Positions 45,458 to 54,245 of a stretch of 64,000 bases of DNA are shown here, piece by piece. The DNA is from Acidiflorens sp049589875 (GTDB taxonomy: Bacteria > Acidobacteriota > Terriglobia > Terriglobales > Acidobacteriaceae). Below the pieces are notes generated by a model, which saw only the letters and a program-made list of their open reading frames with translations, had not been told where the DNA came from and ran no database searches. Positions within the stretch are counted from its first letter, which is position 1, and the number at the start of each line of letters is the position of its first letter. Location: NCBI GenBank assembly GCA_049589875.1, contig JBAWBR010000034.1, positions 14,793 to 78,792 of the forward strand, given 5' to 3'. The position numbers and the translations under genes were made by a program.

Positions 45458-46120
45458 ATGGCAACCACGATTCATCCGCCAAGTATCGACCAGCACAAGC
45501 CGACTACCGGCAACGGAGGCGGCGGACGCGGCACCCCCCCCGCCGATCCCCGTCTTCCGGCGCTAACGAATTTTTCCCCGCCGCCGACTTCGACTGGCAT
45601 TTGGGTCTTAATGTTCTCGATCACCATGACCTTCCTGGCGTTCACCAGCGCGTTAATCGTGCGCCAGGGTTCGGCGTTGGATTGGGAACATCTTGCCTTG
45701 CCACGCATTCTTTTCTTCAACACGCTGGTTATTCTCGCCAGCAGCATTACACTGGAAGTTGGCCGACGTGAGGTACGCTCCTTTATGGGGCACGCCAAAG
45801 CCGCTGCCCATCCCGGTCGCTGGCTCTATGTCACGCTAGGTCTTGGATTACTCTTTGTGGCTGGACAATATGTTGCGTGGATGCAGTTAAGGTCCCAGGG
45901 CTTCTACTTAGCCACGAATCCCAACAGTTCCTTTTTCTACTTACTGACAGCCGCACATGCCCTCCATGTTCTTGGCGGACTGGGAGGGTTGGGTCGCGTC
46001 ATCAGGCGGCTCCAACGGGGCATCCTCAAAAAAACCACGCTAGATGCCACCGCTCGCTACTGGCACTTCATGGACGTACTCTGGATCTACCTGCTGTTTT
46101 TGTTGTGGACAAGAATTTAG
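45458..46120 (+). CDS. ctaE: Cytochrome c oxidase subunit III
   Basis: Membrane subunit III of the oxidase, 220 residues, with a Pro/Gly-rich soluble N-terminus (about 1-42) and five helices. It carries LLTAAHALHVLGGLGGL and the closing RYWHFMDVLWIYLLFLL, the conserved end of subunit III that faces subunit I. Subunit III stabilises proton uptake through the D channel. Nineteen bases separate it from a second subunit III-like gene. The two differ clearly in sequence, so this is not a recent duplication. Confidence 0.93.
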   Translation: MATTIHPPSIDQHKPTTGNGGGGRGTPPADPRLPALTNFSPPPTSTGIWVLMFSITMTFLAFTSALIVRQGSALDWEHLALPRILFFNTLVILASSITLEVGRREVRSFMGHAKAAAHPGRWLYVTLGLGLLFVAGQYVAWMQLRSQGFYLATNPNSSFFYLLTAAHALHVLGGLGGLGRVIRRLQRGILKKTTLDATARYWHFMDVLWIYLLFLLWTRI

Positions 46121-46139
46121 CCATCTACTAGGAGGCATT

Positions 46140-46760
46140 GTGAGCCAAGCCGAAATCACGCTGGGAGGACACTCCTCAGCTCTGACTGAAAGGCCGACGT
46201 TTTCGGTTCCCGCAAAGAAAATGGCGATGTGGCTCTTCATCATCGCCGACACCGCCACCTTCGCCGCTTGCCTCGTGGCCTATGGCTTTCTTCGCAACGC
46301 CACACCCGGCTGGCCCCGGCCTTTCCACAGCATCACCAACGTCGCATTGATGACGTTCATTCTCGTCACCAGCAGCTTGACCATGCTGTTCGCGGTCCAT
46401 TCCGCCAAGGCCAACGACAAGTCTGCGGCTCTCCGCTGGACTCTCATCACCGCTGTCTTGGGAATTGCCTTCGCATTCCTGCATATCCGTGAGTGGTTCG
46501 CTTTGATTGATGAAGGCATGACGCTATTCAAGAACCCATGGGGCTCTCCCTTATTCGGCGCCTCCTTCTTCAGTATTACCGGACTGCACCTTACCCACGT
46601 TACCGGCGGAGTCATTGCACTTATCGCGGTCGGCTTGCGCTATAAGGGTGGCCGCTATAACGCCGATGACATAGAAATCCTCGGTCTGTACTGGCACTTC
46701 GTCGACCTGGTTTGGATGTTTGTAGTCCCGTTAGTCTATCTTTTGAATTTGTCGCACTAA
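46140..46760 (+). CDS. Second subunit III-like protein of the oxidase
   Basis: A 206-residue membrane protein of the subunit III family. The start is GTG 46140, with AGGAGG five bases in front; the frame is open further upstream (46044), inside the previous gene, without a ribosome site. It has five helices. The motifs SFFSITGLHLTHVTGGVIAL and GLYWHFVDLVWMFVVPLVYL mirror those of subunit III. Two subunit III-type genes in a row, as here, are known in acidobacterial and some other oxidase operons. One might replace or complement the other in the seven-helix arrangement of subunit III. Which is structural is not known. Confidence 0.9.
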   Translation: MSQAEITLGGHSSALTERPTFSVPAKKMAMWLFIIADTATFAACLVAYGFLRNATPGWPRPFHSITNVALMTFILVTSSLTMLFAVHSAKANDKSAALRWTLITAVLGIAFAFLHIREWFALIDEGMTLFKNPWGSPLFGASFFSITGLHLTHVTGGVIALIAVGLRYKGGRYNADDIEILGLYWHFVDLVWMFVVPLVYLLNLSH

Positions 46761-46782
46761 GAGCAACCATAGGAGCCATTAC

Positions 46783-47100
46783 ATGACGACCTCCGACGCT
46801 AAGAGTGGATTTGGAAAAGACATTGCCATCTATGTTTGCATCCTGGTGCTGGCCGCCATCCAGTTCGTTATCGCCTATCAGAATATCGACGGCTATACGA
46901 TGTTTACCTGGATGATGATCGTCGCCTGCATTGAAGCCGCTCTTGGCCTTCTGTTCTTTATGCACCTGGCCGACAATCGCGGTCTTCTTTGTTTTGTCGT
47001 GATGTTCGCCGTCTTTGCCATGGTCGCCATGCAGTATGGATGGACGGACAGCTTCCGGATCGCCCACGGCGCGCCCTGGTCTAGTACAGGAGCGCAATAG
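46783..47100 (+). CDS. Cytochrome c oxidase subunit IV (prokaryotic type)
   Basis: Small membrane subunit of 105 residues with three helices (about 14-32, 38-60 and 67-88). The pattern of VLAAIQFVIAY in helix 1, a polar turn, and EAALGLLFFMHLADNR in helix 2 fits the bacterial subunit IV family (CtaF/CoxD-like). It is 22 bases after the second subunit III gene and is the last recognised oxidase subunit. The C-terminus (TDSFRIAHGAPW) is periplasmic or cytoplasmic depending on helix count. Function: oxidase assembly or stability. Confidence 0.88.
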   Translation: MTTSDAKSGFGKDIAIYVCILVLAAIQFVIAYQNIDGYTMFTWMMIVACIEAALGLLFFMHLADNRGLLCFVVMFAVFAMVAMQYGWTDSFRIAHGAPWSSTGAQ

Positions 47101-47146
47101 TACCTTCCGGTTTAAAATTTGTAGCGGTAGGAATCAGGAGTATGCT

Positions 47147-47407
47147 ATGCGGAATTCGATCAACTTAGTCGTACGCTTGTTCGCCCTGGTCATTCTCCTA
47201 TTGCTCGCAATACCCGCTTTTTCGCAAAGCTGCGCGCTTTGTTACACTCAGGCCGCATCCACTGGAGCAAGAATGATCCAAGCCTTGCGCAGCGGAATTC
47301 TAGTCTTAGTCCTTCCCCCAACTTTTGCGTCGGTGGCAATGCTGTTCATTGTGCATCGCAAGAGCAGTCAGGTCCGCGACCAGGAGAGTTCTCATCTTGA
47401 TTGGTAA
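47147..47407 (+). CDS. Small membrane protein at end of oxidase operon (hypothetical)
   Basis: A protein of 86 residues. I take ATG 47147 (AGGAG six bases upstream); the frame is open 44 codons earlier. There are two hydrophobic segments (about 5-24 and 49-66) flanking a short periplasmic stretch with a Cys pair, SCALCYTQAAS. The Cys-x2-Cys is not followed by His, so it is not a heme site; it could bind a metal or form a disulfide, and might help copper delivery or assembly. Similar small proteins at the ends of acidobacterial oxidase operons would fit, but this is from memory and not checked. It is 46 bases after subunit IV, same strand. Confidence 0.7.
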   Translation: MRNSINLVVRLFALVILLLLAIPAFSQSCALCYTQAASTGARMIQALRSGILVLVLPPTFASVAMLFIVHRKSSQVRDQESSHLDW

Positions 47408-47410
47408 GTT

Positions 47411-47442
47411 CGGGCGGACGGTCTTACTTTACCTTCCGCCCG
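47411..47442 (+). terminator. Hairpin ending the oxidase operon
   Basis: CGGGCGGA (47411-47418) pairs perfectly with TCCGCCCG (47435-47442), starting four bases after the stop of the last gene. The loop is 16 bases. No T-run follows, so termination may need Rho or the hairpin may only protect the 3' end. Confidence 0.5.
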
Positions 47443-47520
47443 TCATTCGTGGTGAAAGCTTCGAGTCTGTTTCCCGCGCGGCGTCCGCGTGCATATCCTC
47501 CAAGGTGCTAAAATAGAGCA

Positions 47521-47775
47521 ATGGCAAAAACGTTAGTGAGCTCCGTAGTGTTCCAACTTCAACAGGAACGTACCCGGTTAGAACACGAACTTCATCGCAT
47601 TACTGTTGCCCTCACGGCTTTCGGAAAAGCCTACCGCGCTGGGCCATCAGCCCGCTCGGCAGGATCTACAGCGGGGGGTACAAAGAAGCATAAGATCTCG
47701 GCCGAAGGCCGCAAGCGCATCGCAGCCGCTCAAAGGGCGCGCTGGGCTAAGGCAAGAGCCAGCAAGAAAAAGTAG
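47521..47775 (+). CDS. Small protein with basic Ala/Lys/Arg-rich tail (hypothetical)
   Basis: An 84-residue product from ATG 47521. The first half (QLQQERTRLEHELHRITVALTAFGKAY) is a likely coiled coil or helical hairpin. The second half is flexible, then strongly basic: the stretch KISAEGRKRIAAAQRARWAK and a closing RASKKK. That motif, with its regular spacing of Arg/Lys and Ala, occurs at the ends of many small acidobacterial proteins and resembles histone-like tails. DNA or RNA binding is a reasonable guess. It stands alone after the oxidase operon. No strong ribosome site is seen. Confidence 0.7.
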   Translation: MAKTLVSSVVFQLQQERTRLEHELHRITVALTAFGKAYRAGPSARSAGSTAGGTKKHKISAEGRKRIAAAQRARWAKARASKKK

Positions 47776-47871
47776 CTGCAGAAAAAATGGTAGCGCCGGC
47801 GTTTTCCCAACTGTCGAGGGGGCGTCCGGCCAATAATCCTCCCCTGGGGTTGCGCCGCCCTTAGTGTGGGC

Positions 47872-48918
47872 TTAATGGCTTCCGACTTTCTCCACCACTT
47901 CACCCACATACTTGGCAAACTGACGCACATCTTCTTCCGTCGTGTCGAACGAACACATCCATCTCACAATCGACTCCTTTTCACTCCATACATAAAAGAA
48001 GTAGCGCTCCTGAATCTTCGCGACAGCCGCGCGCGGAATCTGTGCGAACACCCCATTCGCCTCCACCGGATACACAATCTTTACTCCCGCGATCGCGCGC
48101 ATTTCCTGTTCCAGCAGTTGCGCCATGCGGTTTGCGTGCTCCGCATTTATCTTCCATAAGTCATTCGTCAGCAGCGCCTCCATCTGCGCCGCCATGAACC
48201 GCATTTTGGAAGCAAGCTGCATCCCCTGCTTGCGCAAAAACAAGAAATCCTGCGCCAGGTCCGAACGAAAAAATACCACCGCTTCCACTCCCATCAGCCC
48301 GTTTTTCGTTCCACCAAACGAAAGCACATCCACGCCCAAGTCACGAGTCGCCTGCCGCAGCGTCAATCCTTGCGCGGCTACTGCATTCGCTATTCGCGCT
48401 CCATCCATATGCAAAAACATCTTCCGTTCATGCGCAAACTGCGCCAGTGCCTCAATTTCGGCTGGCTTATAGACTGTGCCCATCTCGGTCGATTGCGTGA
48501 TCGAAATCACTCTTGGCTGCACGTGATGCTGATCGCCAATTCCGTGATAAGCCTGCGCCACCGTCTCTACCGTAAGCTTCCCATCCGGCGCGGGGAGCGG
48601 AATCAGCTTGCACCCGGTCAGTTTCTCCGGCGCTCCGCACTCATCCGTATAAATGTGAGAAAGTTCAGGACACAGCACGGCATGATAAGAGCGCGAGAGC
48701 GCCTGCAGGCTCAGCACATTTGCAGCCGTGCCATTGAACACAAAAAAAACCGCAATGTCCGGTCCAAAATACTCGCGGAATTTCCCGATCGCCGCTTCCG
48801 TGTACCGATCGTCTCCGTACCCGACCGCATGTCCCTCGTTAACGCGCCCGATCGCCGCGAGCGCCTCTGGATGGACCCCCGCATTATTGTCGCTGGCAAA
48901 ACTCCGAATCGCTTTCAT
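47872..48918 (-). CDS. Low-specificity threonine aldolase-like PLP enzyme
   Basis: A fold-type I PLP enzyme of about 348 residues. I choose ATG 48918 (protein begins KAIRSFASDNNAG, as in the family); the frame is open 13 codons upstream. Visible motifs are YGDDRYTEAA near the N-terminus, FNGTAANVLSLQAL in the cofactor phosphate region, MDGARIANA with the Asp that contacts the pyridine nitrogen, and FGGTKNG with the Schiff-base Lys. These fit threonine aldolases, which split L-threonine or allo-threonine to glycine and acetaldehyde, in the branch having GGTKNG. Related beta-eliminating lyases cannot be excluded. Monocistronic. Confidence 0.9.
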   Translation of the reverse strand: MKAIRSFASDNNAGVHPEALAAIGRVNEGHAVGYGDDRYTEAAIGKFREYFGPDIAVFFVFNGTAANVLSLQALSRSYHAVLCPELSHIYTDECGAPEKLTGCKLIPLPAPDGKLTVETVAQAYHGIGDQHHVQPRVISITQSTEMGTVYKPAEIEALAQFAHERKMFLHMDGARIANAVAAQGLTLRQATRDLGVDVLSFGGTKNGLMGVEAVVFFRSDLAQDFLFLRKQGMQLASKMRFMAAQMEALLTNDLWKINAEHANRMAQLLEQEMRAIAGVKIVYPVEANGVFAQIPRAAVAKIQERYFFYVWSEKESIVRWMCSFDTTEEDVRQFAKYVGEVVEKVGSH

Positions 48919-49072
48919 GACCAAACAATCTAGCAGACCCATCGCGGAATATTGCACAAGTTGTCGAATGCCAGGTCCGCCCGGAGCTTCAGCATCCCCC
49001 TAAAATTCTTCGCAGCCTGCCGCCATTGCGACGAATCTATATGCGTGATCCAATATTTAAACAGGTATATTC

Positions 49073-50221
49073 ATGAGCAAGAATTTTCACTTCGATTGCC
49101 GAATCTGGAACGCACGATCGCGACGAATTCCAGCGCCGCAACTTTTTTCACTTTTGGTTGTGATCCTGCTCTGCGGCGCGTGTGGCAACGATAAAGCCGC
49201 GAATGCCTCCGCCGCGCCCCAGGCTATGCCCGTTAGAGTGCATACGGCCACACTCCAAAAAGTGGACGACTCAACTGAATATGTCGCGACGCTCAAGTCA
49301 CGCGACTCGGCCGTCGTCATGCCGCAGGTCGAAGGCATCATCACGCAAATCTACGTTCATTCCGGGGAGCGCGTTGCCAGCGGCGCCGCGCTCATGCAGA
49401 TCGATCCTTCCAAGCAGCAGGCGACTGTCCAAAGCCAGGAGAGCGCCCGCGCCGCGCAAGTCGCGCAATTAACCTGGGCGAAACAGAATTACGAGCGCGT
49501 CAGCGGACTCGCCAGTGCGGGCGTGGTCAGCAAGCAGGAACTTGACCAGGCGCGCGCCACGCTTGACGCAGCCGAATCGCAGCTTCATTCCCTCGAGGCC
49601 CAGGTCAACGAGCAGCAAGTCCAGTTGCATTACTACAAGGTCGTCGCTCCACGCGCTGGGATCGTGGGTGACGTTCCCGTTCGCGTTGGCGATCGCGTCG
49701 TCACCACCACGCAGCTAACCACTGTGGATCGTCCCGGCAGCCTCGAAGCGTACATCTATGTGCCGATCGAAAAATCTGCCGACCTAAAGATGAATCTTCC
49801 GGTGCAGATCGTCGATGGCTCGGGCAATGTGCTTGCCACCAGCCGGATTACTTTCATTTCCCCGCAGGTCGACAACGCCACTCAAAGCGTGCTGGCGAAA
49901 GCGCAAATTCAAAACTCAAATGACGCGCTCCGCACCGCTCAATTCATTCGCGCTCGAGTTGTCTGGGGAACCGAGGAAAAGCCGGTAGTCCCGGTCATAG
50001 CCGTCTCGCGCATTGGCGGCCTCTATTTCGCGTTTGTCGCCGAGCCCGATCAAAAGGGCGGATACGTAGTCCATCAAAAGCCGCTCGAGCTCGGCCAAAT
50101 CGTCGCCAACGATTATGTCGTGCTCAACGGCGTGAAGCCTGGGGACAAAGTGATTATCTCGGGCACCCAGTTCCTGGTTGATGGCATTCCGGTAGTCCCG
50201 CAAGAAAGCAGCAGCAGTTAA
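49073..50221 (+). CDS. RND efflux periplasmic adaptor (AcrA/MexE-like)
   Basis: Periplasmic adaptor of a second RND pump, 382 residues. It has an N-terminal export signal (LFSLLVVILLCGACG) with a possible but non-canonical lipobox (Cys-Gly-Ala-Cys). The lipoyl half motif around IITQIYVHSGERVASGAALMQIDPSK, a Gln-rich alpha-hairpin and the second lipoyl half (YKVVAPRAGIVGDVPVRVGDRV) follow, then the beta-barrel (YVPIEKSADLKMNLPVQIV) and the membrane-proximal domain ending at a Ser tail. About 100 bases upstream of the permease gene. No outer-membrane factor gene follows, so it may share the channel at 9443-10975 or one elsewhere. Confidence 0.92.
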   Translation: MSKNFHFDCRIWNARSRRIPAPQLFSLLVVILLCGACGNDKAANASAAPQAMPVRVHTATLQKVDDSTEYVATLKSRDSAVVMPQVEGIITQIYVHSGERVASGAALMQIDPSKQQATVQSQESARAAQVAQLTWAKQNYERVSGLASAGVVSKQELDQARATLDAAESQLHSLEAQVNEQQVQLHYYKVVAPRAGIVGDVPVRVGDRVVTTTQLTTVDRPGSLEAYIYVPIEKSADLKMNLPVQIVDGSGNVLATSRITFISPQVDNATQSVLAKAQIQNSNDALRTAQFIRARVVWGTEEKPVVPVIAVSRIGGLYFAFVAEPDQKGGYVVHQKPLELGQIVANDYVVLNGVKPGDKVIISGTQFLVDGIPVVPQESSSS

Positions 50222-50318
50222 CTCCACGAAAACGCGCGAATATAAGAGACACGCAACGATGCGGAGCGCGCAGCCGCAAAGAACTGGCAACTAAGTACCT
50301 GTAACTGTCTTTCTATCT

Positions 50319-53300
50319 ATGGTTAACTTTTTTATTCATCGCCCGGTTTTCTCCACTGTCTGCGCGCTCCTTATCATTCTTGCCGGCGCTGCTTGCATTC
50401 CGACTCTTCCCATTGCGCAATTTCCCGATCTCGCGCCCCCACAAGTCGGTGTCACGGCCGTTTACACCGGAGCCAGCTCTCAAACCGTCGAATCCGCCGT
50501 CACTACTCCGCTGGAGCAGCAAATTAACGGCGCGGAAGGCATGAAGTACATTACTTCTTCCAGCACAAACGACGGCGTCAGTACCATTACCGCGACCTTC
50601 GACCTCAACCGCAATCCCGACCTCGCCACCGTCGATATCGAAAATCGGGTCAACACCGCTTCAGGGCGCCTGCCCGCCGCCGTCAAGCAAATCGGAATCA
50701 CGGTCGCCAAGACCTCGCAAAACTTCGTTTTTGGCGGCGCAGTTTATTCGCCCGACCAGCGCTACTCTCCGCTTTTCATCAGCAATTACCTCGATGTCTA
50801 TGTCCGCGACTCTCTAAAGCGTATTCCTGGCGTGGCGGACGTAATCATCTTCGGCGAACGCAAATACTCTATGCGCCTGTGGCTCGATCCCGTTCGGATG
50901 GCTGGCCGGTCCCTCACCGCCGATGACGTCGTAAACGCGCTACAAGAGCAAAACGTCGAAATTTCCGCCGGGCAAGTCGGTGCGCAACCCTCGATGCCCG
51001 GCCAGCAGTTTCAGATGAGTGTCCGTGCCGTCGGCCGTCTTTCCGAACCCGCGCAGTTCGACGACATTATTCTGAAAAGTAATGCCGATGGCACGCTCGT
51101 CCATCTGAAAGACGTTGGCCACGCCGAACTCGGTGCAGAAGACTACACCAATGACCTTGATTACAACGGACACGACGCCGTCGGCATCGCCGTAACCCAG
51201 CTTTCCACTGCCAATGCGCTCGATGTACATCAGCGGTGCGTCGCCGAACTTGATCGCCTCTCCAAGCGCTTTCCCCCCGGCATGAAGTATGAGATCGCCT
51301 TCGATACCACCGATGCCGTCAGCGAGTCCATTCATGACGTCCTCTTTACCGTGGGTTCTGCCATCCTCCTAGTCATCCTGGTAATCTTCACTTTTCTTGG
51401 CGACTGGCGCACCACGGTCATTCACTTCATTGCCACACCAGTCGCACTCATCGGCACCTTCACTTTCATTAAGATCCTCGGCTTCTCCATCAATACTCTG
51501 ACGCTCTTCGGGATCACTCTGGCGACGGGGCTGGTTGTGGACGACGTGATTGTTGTGATTGAAAACATCGAGCGCCATCTGCAAGAGGGCGAGCCCAGCC
51601 CAATCAAAGCCGCTTCCAATGCAATGAAGGAAGTCACGGGCGCCGTCATTGCCACTTCGCTGGTTCTCATCGCTGTATTCGTTCCTGTCGCCTTCTTCCC
51701 CGGTACCACGGGCATACTCTTCCGCCAATTTGCGTTGACGATCGCGTTCTCCATTGCCATCTCCGCCTTCAACGCTCTAACCTTGTCGCCAGCGCTCGCG
51801 GCGATCCTGCTTGGCCGCATCCATGGAGAGAAGAATTGGTTCTCCAGGCAAGTTGACCGCGTCCTGGCGGCCGTTACTAATGCATACGTGCATGCCCTGC
51901 GTACCATTCTCCGCTTTGAAGCCGTTGCGCTTATTCTCTTCGTCCTTGGACTGGGCCTCGCCTTCTTGGTCTTCCGTCACGTGCCGCAGGGCTTTGTTCC
52001 CTCCGAAGACCAGGGCTATCTCATCGTCGCCATACAGGCTCCCACTGGAGCTTCGCTCGAATACACCCGCGATATTGGCCGGCAAGTCGCTGCCATCACC
52101 AAGAATATTCCCGAAGTTCAAGGCACCTTTTCGATTGCCGGCTTCAGCTTCGGTGGCGCAACTCCCAATGCCGGACTCGTATTCCTGCCTCTTCGTCCCT
52201 ACAGCAAGCGCCAGGGCGAAGAGCATACCGCTTCCGCCATCATTAAGCGCCTGCGCGGCCCGCTCTTCGGAATCTCAGGAGCCATCGTGATTCCTTTCGA
52301 GCCTCCCGCTGTGCAGGGTCTTGGCCAGTTCGGGGGCTTCCAGTACGAGCTTTTGGATCAGGGAGCTCACAGCCTCCAGGATCTCGATAAAACCACGCAC
52401 GATCTTATTCGCGCTGCGGGCCAACGCAAAGAAAAAGATCTCACCGGACTTTTCAGCACGTACACATCCAACGATCCCCAGTATGTTGTCACCATCGACC
52501 GCGAAAAGGCGAAGAGCCTTCACGTCTCGCTCAGCCAAATTACCGACACTCTTGGCGTCTACATGGGGTCATCGTATGTCAACGATTTTGATTTTAATAA
52601 CCGCTCCTACCGCGTCTACGTTCAGGCCGACAAGCAATTCCGCTCCAATCCGAAAGATATCGGGGAGTACTATGTGCGCTCCGATGCCGGAGCGATGATC
52701 CCGCTCGCAAACCTGGTTAGTGTTACTCAAAGCAACGCTCCTCAGGTCATCAACCACTACAACCTTTTCCGCTCGGCTGAAATCGATGGTTCTGCCGCCC
52801 CCGGCTTCAGCTCAGGGCAAGCCATCAACGCGATGGAGCAACTTTCAGCCAAGGTCTTGCCGCCGGGCTATACCTATGAATGGTCGGGTATCTCGCTCGA
52901 AGAGCTGACCTCGGGATCGACCACGTTGATCCTGTTTGGTCTTGGAACGCTGGTCGTCTATTTGACTCTCTCCGCGCAATATGAAAGTTTCGTTCTCCCT
53001 TTCATCATTCTTCTTGCTGTGCCCATGGCCCTTCTTGGCGCGCTGGGTGCTCAATGGCTCCGTGGACTGCAAAACGACGTCTACTGCCAGGTCGGGCTCG
53101 TCATGCTCGTCGGCCTCGCTTCAAAAAACGCCATTCTGATCGTCGAATTTGCCGAGCAACTGCGCGAGCGCGGACTTCCAATCCTCGAATCGGCGGTGGA
53201 AGCGGCTCGCATCCGTCTCCGCCCCATTCTCATGACCTCATTCGCCTTTATCATGGGCGTAGTTCCCTTGGTTTTGGCCACCGGCGCGGGAGAAAACGGC

Positions 53301-53432
53301 CGACACTCAGTGGGCACCACCGTTTTTGGTGGCATGATCATGAGCACAATCCTGAATCTGTTCTTCATCCCCGTGCTCTATCTGCTGATCGAAGGCTTCC
53401 GCGAACGCCGCAAACCCAAGGCCGTCCAGTAA
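50319..53432 (+). CDS. RND efflux permease, HAE1 family (AcrB/MexF-like)
   Basis: Inner-membrane proton/drug antiporter of 1037 residues, with the normal length of the hydrophobe/amphiphile efflux family. It opens with FIHRPVFSTVCALLIILAG and has two large periplasmic loops. The proton-relay residues are present in helix 4 (LATGLVVDDVIVVIEN) and helix 10 (GLASKNAILIVEFAE). The second-half entry motif VPQGFVPSEDQGYLIV is also typical. It belongs to a different branch from the MdtBC-like pair at 3049-9446. It is the second gene of a two-gene operon. Confidence 0.94.
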   Translation: MVNFFIHRPVFSTVCALLIILAGAACIPTLPIAQFPDLAPPQVGVTAVYTGASSQTVESAVTTPLEQQINGAEGMKYITSSSTNDGVSTITATFDLNRNPDLATVDIENRVNTASGRLPAAVKQIGITVAKTSQNFVFGGAVYSPDQRYSPLFISNYLDVYVRDSLKRIPGVADVIIFGERKYSMRLWLDPVRMAGRSLTADDVVNALQEQNVEISAGQVGAQPSMPGQQFQMSVRAVGRLSEPAQFDDIILKSNADGTLVHLKDVGHAELGAEDYTNDLDYNGHDAVGIAVTQLSTANALDVHQRCVAELDRLSKRFPPGMKYEIAFDTTDAVSESIHDVLFTVGSAILLVILVIFTFLGDWRTTVIHFIATPVALIGTFTFIKILGFSINTLTLFGITLATGLVVDDVIVVIENIERHLQEGEPSPIKAASNAMKEVTGAVIATSLVLIAVFVPVAFFPGTTGILFRQFALTIAFSIAISAFNALTLSPALAAILLGRIHGEKNWFSRQVDRVLAAVTNAYVHALRTILRFEAVALILFVLGLGLAFLVFRHVPQGFVPSEDQGYLIVAIQAPTGASLEYTRDIGRQVAAITKNIPEVQGTFSIAGFSFGGATPNAGLVFLPLRPYSKRQGEEHTASAIIKRLRGPLFGISGAIVIPFEPPAVQGLGQFGGFQYELLDQGAHSLQDLDKTTHDLIRAAGQRKEKDLTGLFSTYTSNDPQYVVTIDREKAKSLHVSLSQITDTLGVYMGSSYVNDFDFNNRSYRVYVQADKQFRSNPKDIGEYYVRSDAGAMIPLANLVSVTQSNAPQVINHYNLFRSAEIDGSAAPGFSSGQAINAMEQLSAKVLPPGYTYEWSGISLEELTSGSTTLILFGLGTLVVYLTLSAQYESFVLPFIILLAVPMALLGALGAQWLRGLQNDVYCQVGLVMLVGLASKNAILIVEFAEQLRERGLPILESAVEAARIRLRPILMTSFAFIMGVVPLVLATGAGENGRHSVGTTVFGGMIMSTILNLFFIPVLYLLIEGFRERRKPKAVQ

Positions 53433-53684
53433 GTGCGGCGGTCGCGTCTCGCCCGCGCACCCGCGGTCCCTATTCTCCGGACGGGGTGCCTGCCAGGCTG
53501 AACCCCATTTCTCCGGGTTAGTGCCGGCATGCAGCTCACGTTTCTTCGGCCACCATATACGGGATTACATCCACCTTTATAAGCATTAAGCAGCTTCCGG
53601 AGGCTCTCCGGCGTCTAACGAACGGCATCAAACTGTTTGTCTTAACAGTTCTCGAGAACTCCAATCTTTAGGAGGCAGTTAACT

Positions 53685-54245
53685 ATGAAAAAGCTTTTCG
53701 CTTTGCCACTGTTGGCCTTGACCTTATCGCTCTTTATTTCGGCCGCTGCATATGCGCAGGGCGGCGCAGCGCTCGACCAGAAGAGTTTGGATCGTATCAC
53801 CAAGGAGGTGCGGCACGAGCTAGTCATGTTGCCCTTCTACGGCGTCTTCGACAACCTTGCTTACAAAGTCGATGCCGATGGAACCGTAACCTTGCTGGGC
53901 CAGGTAGCTCGCCCGGTACTCAAGTCCGATGCTGAAGCGGCGGTCAAGAGGATTGAAGGCGTTACGAACGTGGTGAATAATATCGAAGTTCTGCCCGCCT
54001 CCATGATCGACGACGGTATCCGAAGAGCCACTTACCGCGCTATCTATGGCAACTCGGTTCTTAACCAATATCAGCTCCGTGCTGTTCCTCCGATTCACAT
54101 CATTGTGAAGAACGGCCGAGTCACGCTGGAAGGCGTGGTTGCCACTGCAATGGATAAACAGATCGCAGGCGTGCAAGCCAACAGCGTGCACGGAGTTTTT
54201 GCGGTCACCAACAACCTGCAAGTCGAACAGCCGGAAAAGAAGTAG
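53685..54245 (+). CDS. Secreted BON-domain protein
   Basis: Exported protein of 186 residues with ribosome site AGGAGG nine bases before ATG 53685 and a signal peptide (LLALTLSLFISAAAYA). Two BON domains are visible. The first is at about 35-107 (YKVDADGTVTLLGQVARPVLKSDAEAAVKRIEGVTNVVNNIEV). The second is at about 110-182 (IIVKNGRVTLEGVVATAMDKQIAG, then GVFAVTNNLQVE). BON domains bind phospholipids or other envelope partners in OsmY-like proteins. It follows the RND pump by 250 bases and may have its own promoter. A role in envelope stress is inferred from the family. Confidence 0.9.
   Translation: MKKLFALPLLALTLSLFISAAAYAQGGAALDQKSLDRITKEVRHELVMLPFYGVFDNLAYKVDADGTVTLLGQVARPVLKSDAEAAVKRIEGVTNVVNNIEVLPASMIDDGIRRATYRAIYGNSVLNQYQLRAVPPIHIIVKNGRVTLEGVVATAMDKQIAGVQANSVHGVFAVTNNLQVEQPEKK

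Noticed and set aside
47226..47250. Heme c site in the small membrane protein at the end of the oxidase operon
   Set aside because: The Cys-x2-Cys is followed by Tyr, not His, so it is not a c-type heme motif.
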